A program made the translations under genes and the position numbers. Positions 10,489-20,490 of a DNA stretch of 64,000 nucleotides are shown here, piece after piece. Below the pieces are notes generated by a model. That model did not search any database. It saw nothing but the letters and a program-made list of their open reading frames with translations, and had not been told where the DNA came from. Each line of letters begins with the position of its first letter. The first letter of the stretch is position 1. Source of the DNA: Immundisolibacter cernigliae (GTDB lineage Bacteria; Pseudomonadota; Gammaproteobacteria; Immundisolibacterales; Immundisolibacteraceae); contig NZ_CP014671.1 of assembly GCF_001697225.1 (NCBI RefSeq), forward strand, positions 2,666,001 through 2,730,000. Reading direction: 5' to 3'.

Positions 10489-11748
10489 TCAGGGCTTCGT
10501 CGTGGCCCGCCAGGGCAGCAATTCCACCTGCACCAGACTGCCGGCCGGCAGGTCGCCGGCCGTGGCAGACAGCACCATCAGGCAGTCGGCGGCGGCCAGA
10601 CTGCTCATCACGTGCGAGCCCTGGTGACCTGCGCTGCGCACACCAAGCCGGCCGGTGGCATCGCGGGAGAGAACGCCGCGCTGGAAATCCAACCGCCCGG
10701 GCGCCTTGTGCACAGCTTCCAGCAGCGGCAGTTCCAGCCGCAGCGGCGGACTGGCCGGCTCGCCCTCCAGCAGGCGCAGCGCCGGCCGCACGAATTGCAG
10801 AAAGGTGACGGCGGTCGACACCGGATTGCCCGGCAGGCCGAAAAACCAGGTCTCGCCCAGACGTCCGAAGGCCAGCGGCCGGCCGGGTTTCATGTCGATG
10901 CGCCAGAAGTGGATGTCGCCGAACTCGCTGAACACGTCTCGCACGTAGTCGGCATCGCCCACCGACACGCCGCCGGAACTGATCACCACGTCGGCCTGTG
11001 CGCGGGCAGCGGCAAAGGCCGCCCGCACGGCGTCCGGGTCGTCGGCGACGATGCCAAGGTCGACCACAGACACGCCCATTTCTTCCAGCATGGCGCGCAG
11101 CAGATAGCGGTTGCTGTCGTAAATGGCGCCGGCGGCGAGCGGCTGTCCGAGAGGCGTCAGCTCGTCACCGCTGGTGAAGAGTGCGACCCGCGGCCGGCGC
11201 GTGACTGTCAGGTGCCCCTGGCCGAGCGCGGCGGCGAGCGCAATCTGTGGCGGACCGAGGCGGCTGCCGGCCGGCAAAACCACCTCCCCGGCGCGCACGT
11301 CCTCGCCCGGCGCGCGCACGTTGCTGCCCGGACGCACTGCGGCTGTCAGACGCACGCGCGGACCTTCCACGATCACCTGTTCCTGCATGACGATGGTGTC
11401 GGCGCCGGCTGGCAGGATGGCGCCGGTCAGGATGCGCACGCACTGTCCGGCGGCGAGCCTGCCGGTGAACGGGTGCCCGGCCAGCGCGGTGCCGGCCAGC
11501 GTCAGGCCCTCGCCCAGGGCCAGGTCCAGGTCGGCCACGGCAAAGGCGTAGCCATCCATGGCCGAGTTCGGCCACGGTTGCAGGTCCATGCCGGCGAGCA
11601 GCGGCTGCGCCAACACGCGGCCCAGGGCCTGTTCGAGCGGCACTTCCTCCCGGCCCGGCAGCGGCGTGAGCGTGCCCAGCACCTGCGCCAGCGCGACCTC
11701 GAAGCCCAGGCTGGCGGGCGTGCAATCCGGCGGGTCGGGGCTATCCAT
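10489..11748 (-). CDS. moeA: molybdopterin molybdotransferase
   Basis: The 419-residue MoeA inserts molybdate into adenylylated molybdopterin in the last step of Moco synthesis. Motifs: PWPNSAMDGYA near the N-terminus, TGAILPAGADTIVMQE in the middle, SSGGVSVGD (MoCF-like domain) and GLPGNPVS. I placed the start at MDSPDPPD because the longer frame has no family similarity before it. No other Moco gene or molybdoenzyme is in the window. It is divergent from the N-acetyltransferase gene, with an 88-base gap. Confidence 0.93.
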   Translation of the reverse strand: MDSPDPPDCTPASLGFEVALAQVLGTLTPLPGREEVPLEQALGRVLAQPLLAGMDLQPWPNSAMDGYAFAVADLDLALGEGLTLAGTALAGHPFTGRLAAGQCVRILTGAILPAGADTIVMQEQVIVEGPRVRLTAAVRPGSNVRAPGEDVRAGEVVLPAGSRLGPPQIALAAALGQGHLTVTRRPRVALFTSGDELTPLGQPLAAGAIYDSNRYLLRAMLEEMGVSVVDLGIVADDPDAVRAAFAAARAQADVVISSGGVSVGDADYVRDVFSEFGDIHFWRIDMKPGRPLAFGRLGETWFFGLPGNPVSTAVTFLQFVRPALRLLEGEPASPPLRLELPLLEAVHKAPGRLDFQRGVLSRDATGRLGVRSAGHQGSHVMSSLAAADCLMVLSATAGDLPAGSLVQVELLPWRATTKP

Positions 11749-11765
11749 GGTGCAGATTCCTGGCT

Positions 11766-11774
11766 TGTTAAGAT
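11766..11774 (+). promoter_or_regulatory. possible extended -10 for the nat-mtnA pair
   Basis: TG-T-TAAGAT has an extended -10 form, 63 bases before the GTG start of the acetyltransferase. No -35 match is evident. The hexamer agrees with TATAAT at four of six positions. Confidence 0.3.
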
Positions 11775-11836
11775 GGCGGCCGCCCGGTGAGACGGGCGCC
11801 TCGCACATTGTATTGAGTCGCACCGGAGCGCCCGCC

Positions 11837-12649
11837 GTGACTGCCGCAAGTCCGCTCGATCTTGACCGCTACCTGCACCGCATCGACTACCGCGGCGCGC
11901 TGCAACCGACGCCGAAGGTGCTGGCCGACCTGCACCTGGCGCACGTGCGCCACATCCCGTTCGAGAACCTGGACGTGCTGCTCGGGCGCGGCATTCGCCT
12001 CGACCTGCCCAGCCTGTTCGACAAGCTGGTCACGGCGCGCCGCGGCGGCTATTGCTTCGAGCAGAACCTGCTGTTCGCGGCGGTGCTGGAACAGCTCGGC
12101 TTTCGCGTGCGGCGCCTGGCGGCCCGCGTCACCTACCGCACCCAGCGCGTGTTGCCGCGCACGCACATGCTGCTGCGGGTGGAGATGGACGACGCCGCCT
12201 GGCTGGCCGATGTCGGCTTCGGCGCCGCCGGCCCGCTGCGACCGCTGGCGTTTGCGCCCGGTGCGGCTCAGGCGCAGTACCTGTGGCAGTACCGGCTGGT
12301 GGAGCAGGACGGCTTGTGGCGCCTGCAGATCGGCGAGGGCGACTGGACCGAGCTGTACCAGTTCACCCTGCAGGAACAGGCCCTGGCCGATTACGAAATG
12401 TCCAGCTATTACGTCTCGACCCACCCGGAGTCCCGCTTCGTACAGGGCCTGATCGCGCACCGTCTGGCCCCCGAGCGGCGGCTGATCCTGATCGGCAACG
12501 AGCTTACCGAGGACCGCGGTGCGCAGGTAGGCGCCCGGCGCGTCGACGACCCGGCGTCGCTGGCCGCGCTGCTGGTGAACGACATTGGCCTGCCGGCGGC
12601 GGATGTTGCCGAGCTGATCGACACACTCGCCGCACGGGGTGCGGCATGA
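11837..12649 (+). CDS. nat: arylamine N-acetyltransferase (copy 1)
   Basis: The 270-residue enzyme transfers acetyl from acetyl-CoA to arylamines or hydrazines through a cysteine. The catalytic triad is readable as Cys73 (RRGGYC), His110 (THMLL) and Asp125 (DVGFG), counted from the GTG at 11837. The frame continues upstream, but similarity begins here and length matches the family. The stop overlaps the mtnA start (ATGA), so the two are translationally coupled. A second NAT lies at 48094-48900 and differs considerably in sequence. Confidence 0.9.
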   Translation: MTAASPLDLDRYLHRIDYRGALQPTPKVLADLHLAHVRHIPFENLDVLLGRGIRLDLPSLFDKLVTARRGGYCFEQNLLFAAVLEQLGFRVRRLAARVTYRTQRVLPRTHMLLRVEMDDAAWLADVGFGAAGPLRPLAFAPGAAQAQYLWQYRLVEQDGLWRLQIGEGDWTELYQFTLQEQALADYEMSSYYVSTHPESRFVQGLIAHRLAPERRLILIGNELTEDRGAQVGARRVDDPASLAALLVNDIGLPAADVAELIDTLAARGAA

Positions 12650-13686
12650 GCGCCGTGTGCGCCCTGCGCTGGCAGGGCGGGGCACTCGAACTGCTGGACC
12701 AGCGGCTGCTGCCGGCCCAGCAGCTGTGGCTGCGCTGCGCCAGTGCCGCCGAGGTGGCGGACGCCATCCGCGACATGGTGGTGCGCGGCGCGCCGGCCAT
12801 CGGCATCGCCGCCGCCTACGGCGCGGTGCTGGCGGCGCGGGCCGCCTATGCCGGCCACGGCACCGGCTGGCGGGATGTCATCGTGGCCGATCTGGACCTT
12901 ATCGCCGCGGCGCGACCGACGGCGGTGAACCTGGCCTGGGCGGTGCAGCGCATGGCCGGCTGCCTAGCGGAACTGGCCGGTGATCCCGAACCGGCGCTGC
13001 TGGCCGCCGCGCGCGCCATCCACGATCAGGACATCGCCGCCAATCACGCCATGGCGGCATACGGCGCGGCGCTGATCGAACCGGGCAGCCGGGTGCTGAC
13101 GCACTGCAACACCGGCGCGCTGGCCACCGGCGGCCACGGCACGGCGCTGGGCGTGATCCGCACCGCCCACGCGCAGGGCCGCATCCGCGAAGTGTTCGTC
13201 GACGAGACCCGGCCGTGGTTGCAGGGCGCGCGCCTGACCGCCTGGGAACTGCAACAGGACGGCATCCCGGCGCGGCTGGTGGTGGACGGCGCGGCGGCCT
13301 GGCTGTTCGCCCGCCTGCGCCCGGCGTGGCTGATCGTCGGCGCCGACCGCATCGCCGCCAATGGCGACACCGCCAACAAGATCGGCACCTACACTGCGGC
13401 GCTGGCGGCGCGCGCCCACGGCGCACGGGTGATGGTGGTGGCGCCGCTGTCGACCTTCGATCCGGCCACGCCGGACGGATCCGCCATCGAAGTCGAGGAA
13501 CGCCCGGCGCAGGAGCTGACCTGCCTGGCCGGCCAGGCCATTGCGCCCGCGGGCTTCGCCGCCTGGAATCCGGTGTTCGACGTGACGCCGGCCGATCTGA
13601 TCGACGCCATCGTCTGCGAGCACGGCGTCATCGAACGACCGGATGCGGCGCGGATCGCGGATTTTCTGGCGGCGCTGGGACCTTGA
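12646..13686 (+). CDS. mtnA: S-methyl-5-thioribose-1-phosphate isomerase
   Basis: The 346-residue enzyme of the methionine salvage pathway converts methylthioribose-1-P to methylthioribulose-1-P. It has [14 protein letters not shown], the catalytic-cysteine motif [25 protein letters not shown], and the catalytic-Asp motif [10 protein letters not shown]...NKIGT. All are characteristic of MtnA rather than of eIF2B subunits. It overlaps the acetyltransferase stop by four bases. No mtnB, C, D, K or P is seen here, so the rest of the pathway must be elsewhere or absent. Confidence 0.95.
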   Translation: MSAVCALRWQGGALELLDQRLLPAQQLWLRCASAAEVADAIRDMVVRGAPAIGIAAAYGAVLAARAAYAGHGTGWRDVIVADLDLIAAARPTAVNLAWAVQRMAGCLAELAGDPEPALLAAARAIHDQDIAANHAMAAYGAALIEPGSRVLTHCNTGALATGGHGTALGVIRTAHAQGRIREVFVDETRPWLQGARLTAWELQQDGIPARLVVDGAAAWLFARLRPAWLIVGADRIAANGDTANKIGTYTAALAARAHGARVMVVAPLSTFDPATPDGSAIEVEERPAQELTCLAGQAIAPAGFAAWNPVFDVTPADLIDAIVCEHGVIERPDAARIADFLAALGP

Positions 13687-13727
13687 AGCCGGCCCGCGCA
13701 TTGATCTTCCGTACCTGCTCTCACCCT

Positions 13728-13834
13728 CGTCGTTGCGAGGGCGGCCAAGCCGGCCGCGGCAACCTTGCCTTTGTCCTCCGGCACGGTGCCGTTAAAGGCA
13801 AGGCCCCCACGTCGCTACGCTCCTCGGGGCGACG
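13728..13834. repeat. composite inverted repeat upstream of the GT-MT fusion gene
   Basis: Arm one begins CGTCGTTGCGAGG and ends CCTTGCCTTTG; arm two, inverted, begins TAAAGGCAAGG and ends CCTCGGGGCGACG. Inside each arm is a smaller hairpin (GGCC...GGCC on the left; GTCGCTACGC on the right). The arrangement resembles the CGTCATTGCGAGG-type dispersed repeats seen in several bacterial genomes (recalled, not searched). Confidence 0.6.
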
Positions 13835-13905
13835 GATATCCAGGCGCCAGCCGTCGGCACTTCGGCTCGGGCGATTTGCAAATCCGGAATCGATGGACCG
13901 GGTGC

Positions 13906-15840
13906 GTGGCACAAGCCTTGAGTGACATCCCCCGCCCGCGCATCCTGCTGATAACCCGCAACCTGCCGCCGCTGCGCGGTGGCATGGAACGGCTGAACCT
14001 GCACATGGCCCAGGCGCTGGCCGAATGGAGCGATCTGACCGTCATTGGCCCGGCAGGCTGCGGCCAATTCCTGCCGGGCCAGTGCGAAGTGATCGAAATT
14101 CCGGTCCGCCCCCTGTCCGGCTTCCTGCTGCGCTCGCTGCGGGCTGTCTGGCGCCGAGCTGGCCAGCCGATAGACATCGCACTCGCCGGCAGTGGCCTGA
14201 CCGTCATCAGCGTAAAACTGGCCGCCTGGCGCGCTGGCGCCAGATCGGTGGCCTATGTGCACGGGCTCGACCTGCTTGCCCCGCACTTGCTGTACCGCGC
14301 TGTCTGGCTGCCGGCCTTGCGGCGGCTCGACCACGCCCTGACCAACAGTGCCAACACGGCCGATATCGCCGCGCGCACAGGTGTCGCCCGCGGCAGGATC
14401 ACCGTGATCCACCCGGGTGTCACCCTGCCCGCCGCCAGCCACGACTCCACCGATGCTTTTCGCACGCAGCACCAGCTCAGTCAGCGCCCCCTCCTGCTGT
14501 CGGTCGGGCGCCTGACCGCGCGCAAGGGCTTGGCTGAGTTCATCCGCCATGCCCTGCCGGCCATCGAGAAGCAACACCCGGATGTAGTCCTGGTGGTCAT
14601 CGGCGACGAAGCGCCCGACGCGCTCACCGGCGCCGGCACCGGCGGCCGCGCGGCGCTGCAGGCACTGGCCGCCGAGCTGGGCCTGAGTGCAGACCTGCGG
14701 CTGCTTGGCCCTTGCGATGACGAGACCTTGAGCCAGGCTTACTTCGCGGCCGACGTGCACGTGTTCCCGGTACGCGACATGCCCGGTGACGTCGAAGGTT
14801 TCGGTATGGTCGCCATCGAGGCCGCCGCCCATGGCCTGCCGACCGTGGCCTTTGCCGTTGGCGGTGTGCCGGACGCCGTCAACCCCGGACGCAGCGGCTA
14901 TCTAATTCAACCGAGCGATTACGCCGGTTTTGCGCAGCGCACCTGCCAATTGCTGGCCGCCCGCCGCGATACGCCGCTGCGCGCCAGCGCCCGTGAATTC
15001 GCGGCAGGCTTCCGCTGGCAGCGCTTCGGCGAACGGCTGCGCACCACGCTTGCCGAAACCCTCGATCCGCCAGTCGCTGACGCTGACACTGCGCGCCGTG
15101 GCCACGCCGTACTCGACCTGCGAAGCCGCAACGCCAAGGCGCGCAAGATCGAAGCCCTGCTTGGCCTGACGCCGACCGGCCGGCCGCTGCGCCTGCTGGA
15201 AGTCGGCACCGGCTCTGGCGGAATCGCGCACTATTTCGGCACGCACCGCAGCCTGCGCTGTGAGGTCGACGCGGTGGATGTCACCGACAGCCGACAGATT
15301 CACGACGGCTACCGATTCACTCGGGTTGACGACGTTCAGTTGCCGTTTCCCGATGGCCACTTCGACGTGGTGATCAGCAATCACGTCATCGAACATGTTG
15401 GCGATTCGATCGCGCAGCGCCGGCACCTGGCCGAATTGCGCCGCGTACTTCGCCCCGCCGGCGTCGGTTACCTGGCCGTGCCCAACCGCTGGCAGTTGGT
15501 GGAGCCGCACTACCGCCTGGCCTTCCTGAGCTGGCTGCCGGAAGCCTGGCGCACGCCCTACCTGCGCCTGCGCCAGCGCGGCAGCCACTACGACTGCCGC
15601 CCGCTGACCGTCCCGCAGGTCGAAGCCCTGCTGCGCGGGGCCGGCTTCGGCTTTGCCCAACAACACGGCCGGGCGCTGCGCCTGACCTTCGAGCTGGAAC
15701 GCCCGCGCGCGCTGGCGTACCGCGCAGTGTTCAAGTGGCTGCCGGAGAGCATCTACGTCAAGCTGCGGCGAGTATTTCCCACGCTGATCTTCACGATGAC
15801 GCCGGCCGCTTCGGGTCCGGGTGAGGACCCCTTGCAGTAG
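13906..15840 (+). CDS. fusion: GT4 glycosyltransferase + class I SAM-dependent methyltransferase
   Basis: The protein is about 644 residues. The first 400 are a GT-B glycosyltransferase of family 4 type: PPLRGGMERLN nucleotide-loop start, SVGRLTARKGL, then EGFGMVAIEAAAHGLPTVA and GGVPDAV. Residues about 410-640 form a class I methyltransferase: LLEVGTGSGGIA (motif I), FPDGHFDVVISNHVIEHV and LRRVLRPAGVGYLAVPN. It probably builds and methylates a surface glycan. I used the GTG at 13906; TTG at 13918 is possible. The TAG stop is part of the repeat that follows. Hand-counted lines (60-75% G+C) run somewhat below many neighbours. Confidence 0.82.
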   Translation: MAQALSDIPRPRILLITRNLPPLRGGMERLNLHMAQALAEWSDLTVIGPAGCGQFLPGQCEVIEIPVRPLSGFLLRSLRAVWRRAGQPIDIALAGSGLTVISVKLAAWRAGARSVAYVHGLDLLAPHLLYRAVWLPALRRLDHALTNSANTADIAARTGVARGRITVIHPGVTLPAASHDSTDAFRTQHQLSQRPLLLSVGRLTARKGLAEFIRHALPAIEKQHPDVVLVVIGDEAPDALTGAGTGGRAALQALAAELGLSADLRLLGPCDDETLSQAYFAADVHVFPVRDMPGDVEGFGMVAIEAAAHGLPTVAFAVGGVPDAVNPGRSGYLIQPSDYAGFAQRTCQLLAARRDTPLRASAREFAAGFRWQRFGERLRTTLAETLDPPVADADTARRGHAVLDLRSRNAKARKIEALLGLTPTGRPLRLLEVGTGSGGIAHYFGTHRSLRCEVDAVDVTDSRQIHDGYRFTRVDDVQLPFPDGHFDVVISNHVIEHVGDSIAQRRHLAELRRVLRPAGVGYLAVPNRWQLVEPHYRLAFLSWLPEAWRTPYLRLRQRGSHYDCRPLTVPQVEALLRGAGFGFAQQHGRALRLTFELERPRALAYRAVFKWLPESIYVKLRRVFPTLIFTMTPAASGPGEDPLQ

Positions 15841-15889
15841 GAGCGCAGCTTTGCTGCGCGATGATCGCCCGCCACAGCCGGGCTCCTGC
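15837..15889. repeat. GTAG-headed BIME: two REP-like palindromes in opposite orientation
   Basis: The first unit is GTAGGA, stem GCGCAGC (15843-15849), TTT, GCTGCGC (15853-15859), GAT. The second, read on the minus strand, is GCAGGA, stem GCCCGGC, then a loop and imperfect return, GATCATCGC. They share the central GCGATGATCGC. The head of the first unit supplies the stop codon of the GT-MT gene. Confidence 0.75.
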
Positions 15890-15936
15890 TTCAGCGTTTC
15901 CCGAAGGCTTTGCGTCCGGCGCCTGGCTGCGTTGTT

Positions 15937-15958
15937 GCCGGGCCCGATCGGGCCCGGC
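15937..15958. repeat. 22-bp perfect palindrome between the GT-MT gene and thiC
   Basis: Half-site GCCGGGCCCGA is followed directly by its exact reverse complement TCGGGCCCGGC. It lies in the gap between two convergent genes, 52 bases from the thiC stop. There is no T-run on either strand, so if it ends transcription it is not a classical intrinsic terminator. Confidence 0.75.
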
Positions 15959-16009
15959 GATGCAGTGCTCCGGAAAGGCGCAAGACGCTGCGCGAGCGCG
16001 TCATGTGCC

Positions 16010-18007
<1,998 letters not shown>

Positions 18008-18082
18008 CGCGCCGCACCGGTTGCTGGACTCACCCGCCCGACCCACGCATGGGTCGTCACCTGTCCCCGGTCGTCCCCCGAT

Positions 18083-18745
18083 ATGAACAGCCCGGACCTT
18101 GGCGCCGCCCGTTTCAACATGCTCCTGAACCAGGTGCGTGCCTGGGACGTGTCCGACGAGCGCGTGCTGGACCTGCTGGCCGACATGCCGCGCGAGGCCT
18201 TCGTGCCGCCGGCCTACCGCAACCTGGCCTACGCCGACCTGATGTTGCCCATCGGGCACGGACAGGTGATGCTGCCGCCCAAGATCGAGGGCCGCTTCCT
18301 GCAGGCGCTGGCGCTGGGTCCGAGCGACGTGGTGCTGGAGGTCGGTGCCGGCAGCGGTTACATGGCGGCGCTCATGTCCCGCTTGGCGGCGTTCGTGACC
18401 ACCGTCGACGTGTTTGCCGAACTGGCGGAGTCGGCCGCCCGGCATTTGGCCGAGGCCGGCGTGCGCAATGTGCGGGTGGAAACCGGCAACGCCGCCGACG
18501 GCTGGCCGGATCACGGGCCCTACGACGCCATCATGATCAGTGGCGCCGTGCCGGCGGTGCCGCAGCCCTTTCTGAACAGCCTCAAAACGGGCGGTCGCCT
18601 GGCGGCGATCATCGGTCGGCAGCCCGCCATGCAGGCGGTGCTGATCACCCGCACCGGCGAGGCCGACTGGCACCGGCAGGTACTGTTCGAAACCGATGCG
18701 CCGATGCTGCTGCATGTGCGTACGGCGGCCGCGTTCGAGTTCTAG
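18083..18745 (+). CDS. protein-L-isoaspartate O-methyltransferase-like protein
   Basis: The 220-residue SAM-dependent methyltransferase belongs to the Pcm family. Motif I reads EVGAGSGYMAAL and the post-I region VTTVDVFAELAE. The Pcm segment LPIGxGQTISQP is changed here to LPIGHGQVMLPP, as in the Pcm-like proteins found beside tolC in other gammaproteobacteria, so isoaspartyl repair is not certain. The frame is open far upstream, but MNSPDL at 18083 is the sensible start. A rhodanese gene and tolC follow on the same strand. Confidence 0.85.
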   Translation: MNSPDLGAARFNMLLNQVRAWDVSDERVLDLLADMPREAFVPPAYRNLAYADLMLPIGHGQVMLPPKIEGRFLQALALGPSDVVLEVGAGSGYMAALMSRLAAFVTTVDVFAELAESAARHLAEAGVRNVRVETGNAADGWPDHGPYDAIMISGAVPAVPQPFLNSLKTGGRLAAIIGRQPAMQAVLITRTGEADWHRQVLFETDAPMLLHVRTAAAFEF

Positions 18746-18753
18746 GCCGGCGC

Positions 18754-19077
18754 GTGCGCGAGTTGTCGGTACACGCTTTCAAGGCCGAGCAGGACGCGGG
18801 GGTGGCCGCGGCCTGGCAAGTGGTCGATGTTCGGGAACCCTGGGAGCATGCGCTGTGTTCGCTGGCAGGTTCGCGCCTGCTGCCGATGCAGGAACTGCCG
18901 CAGCGCCTGCACGAACTGGACCCGACGCGCACGACGGTGGTGGTCTGCCACCACGGCGTGCGCAGTTTTCAGGTCGCACTCTGGCTGGAGCGCAATGGCT
19001 TCGCGGACGTGGCCAATCTCAGCGGCGGTATCGATGCCTGGGCCAGACAGATTGATCCCGGTCTGGCTGTTTATTGA
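18754..19077 (+). CDS. single-domain rhodanese-like sulfurtransferase
   Basis: The 107-residue protein is one rhodanese domain with VVDVREPWE near the N-terminus, the active-site loop CHHGVRS (catalytic Cys near residue 68) and LSGGIDAW near the end. It would carry a persulfide and pass sulfur to an acceptor; the true acceptor is unknown. The GTG at 18754 lies nine bases after the Pcm-like stop; no ATG is available. The Pcm-like, rhodanese and tolC order is conserved in several gammaproteobacteria (recalled). Confidence 0.85.
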   Translation: MRELSVHAFKAEQDAGVAAAWQVVDVREPWEHALCSLAGSRLLPMQELPQRLHELDPTRTTVVVCHHGVRSFQVALWLERNGFADVANLSGGIDAWARQIDPGLAVY

Positions 19078-19116
19078 TTCTGCCGTCCACCCTCACGCAT
19101 TCGCAGGAATCCCTAC

Positions 19117-20490
19117 ATGAAGAATTACGTCCTTGCGGCCGGTTTGGTCGGTGCTGTGCTGGCGCTGCCGGCGGGCGCCGAGGATCTGCTGGCGGTTTAC
19201 CAGCAGGCGGTGCAGAACGATGCCCAGCTGGCGGCTGCCCAGGCGGCGCGTGACGCGGCGCGGGAGCTGAAGCCACAGGCGCTGTCGTTCGTGCTGCCGA
19301 ATATCCAGGCCACCGCGAATACGGCCTACCAAACCTTGCGGACGGATGCGCCAGCAGGCGCGTTTCCGCCAGGCGGACGGGCTGAGTTCAATTTGCACTA
19401 CTGGCAGGTCGAGGCCGTGCAGCCGCTGTTCAACTGGCAGCTGATCGCCGGGCTCGGTCAGGCCGATGCGCTGGTGCGTCAAGCCGACAACCAGTACGGC
19501 TTTGCCGAGCAAGAACTGATGCTGCGCACGGCCGACCGGTATTTTGGGGTGCTGTCAGCGAACGACAGTCTGCAGTTTGCGCAGGCCGAGAAGGCCGCCA
19601 TCGGCCGCCAGCTCGATCAGGCCAAGCAGCGTTTCGAGGTGGGCCTGATTGCCATCACTGACATCCACGAGGCGCAGGCCCGTTACGACCTGACCGTGGC
19701 GCAGGAAATCGAGGCCCGCAACCAACTCACCAACGCGCTGGAGGCCCTGCGCGAGGTGACCGGCACCGGTTACGAGCTGCTCACGCCCCTGGCCGACACC
19801 TTGCCGCTGGAACCGCCCGCCATTGCCGACGTCGAGACCTGGGTCAAGCAGGCCCTGGAGATGAATCCCCTGGTCGCCGCTGCCGGCGAGGCGATGACAG
19901 CGGCCCGCAAGGAAATCGAGCGCCAGCGCGCCAAGCATTATCCGACTCTGGATGCCAAGGCTACTTATCTTGACACCAGCGCCAATGCCAGCCGCTTCGG
20001 TTCTGATCCTAATGAGAACGAGGACACCATCTACGGCCTGCAGATGAATCTGCCGATATTCGAGGGTGGCCGCACCAGCTCGCTGGTGCGCCAGGCCCAG
20101 CAGCAGTACCGCGAAGCCCAGCAGCGCCTGGAGCAGCAACGCCGCTCGACCTCGCGCGGCACGCGTGATGCGTTCCTGGGTGTTGAGGCCGCCATCAGTC
20201 GAGTCAAGGCGCTCAGCCAGGCGCTGGTGTCGAACCAGAGTGCCCTGGAGGCGACCGAACTCGGTTACCGGGTCGGTACCCGCACCTCCGTCGACGTGCT
20301 CGACGCCGAGCGCGAGCTGTACCGGGCCAAGCGTAACCTGGCCACGGCCCGCTACGACTATGTGCTGAATGTGCTGCGCCTGGAGCAGGCCTCCGGTCAG
20401 CTGGCGCAGGACGACCTGGCGCGCGTCAACGGTTGGCTGGGGGCGTCGGCCGCCGCATCGGCTGCGCCGGTCGTCCCGGCGACTCCGTGA
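19117..20490 (+). CDS. tolC: TolC-family outer-membrane efflux channel
   Basis: The 457-residue protein has a signal peptide (cleavage expected after LPAGA, near residue 20). Two repeats of the outer membrane efflux fold follow, with long heptad-rich helices: the LLAVYQQAVQNDAQL start and the YRVGTRTSVDVLDAERELY signature. It forms the trimeric exit duct for tripartite pumps and type I secretion. It is not next to the RND pair at 29.3-33.5 kb but could serve it. An Ala/Pro-rich tail ends the protein. Its stop abuts the stop of waaA with no spacer. Confidence 0.93.
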   Translation: MKNYVLAAGLVGAVLALPAGAEDLLAVYQQAVQNDAQLAAAQAARDAARELKPQALSFVLPNIQATANTAYQTLRTDAPAGAFPPGGRAEFNLHYWQVEAVQPLFNWQLIAGLGQADALVRQADNQYGFAEQELMLRTADRYFGVLSANDSLQFAQAEKAAIGRQLDQAKQRFEVGLIAITDIHEAQARYDLTVAQEIEARNQLTNALEALREVTGTGYELLTPLADTLPLEPPAIADVETWVKQALEMNPLVAAAGEAMTAARKEIERQRAKHYPTLDAKATYLDTSANASRFGSDPNENEDTIYGLQMNLPIFEGGRTSSLVRQAQQQYREAQQRLEQQRRSTSRGTRDAFLGVEAAISRVKALSQALVSNQSALEATELGYRVGTRTSVDVLDAERELYRAKRNLATARYDYVLNVLRLEQASGQLAQDDLARVNGWLGASAAASAAPVVPATP

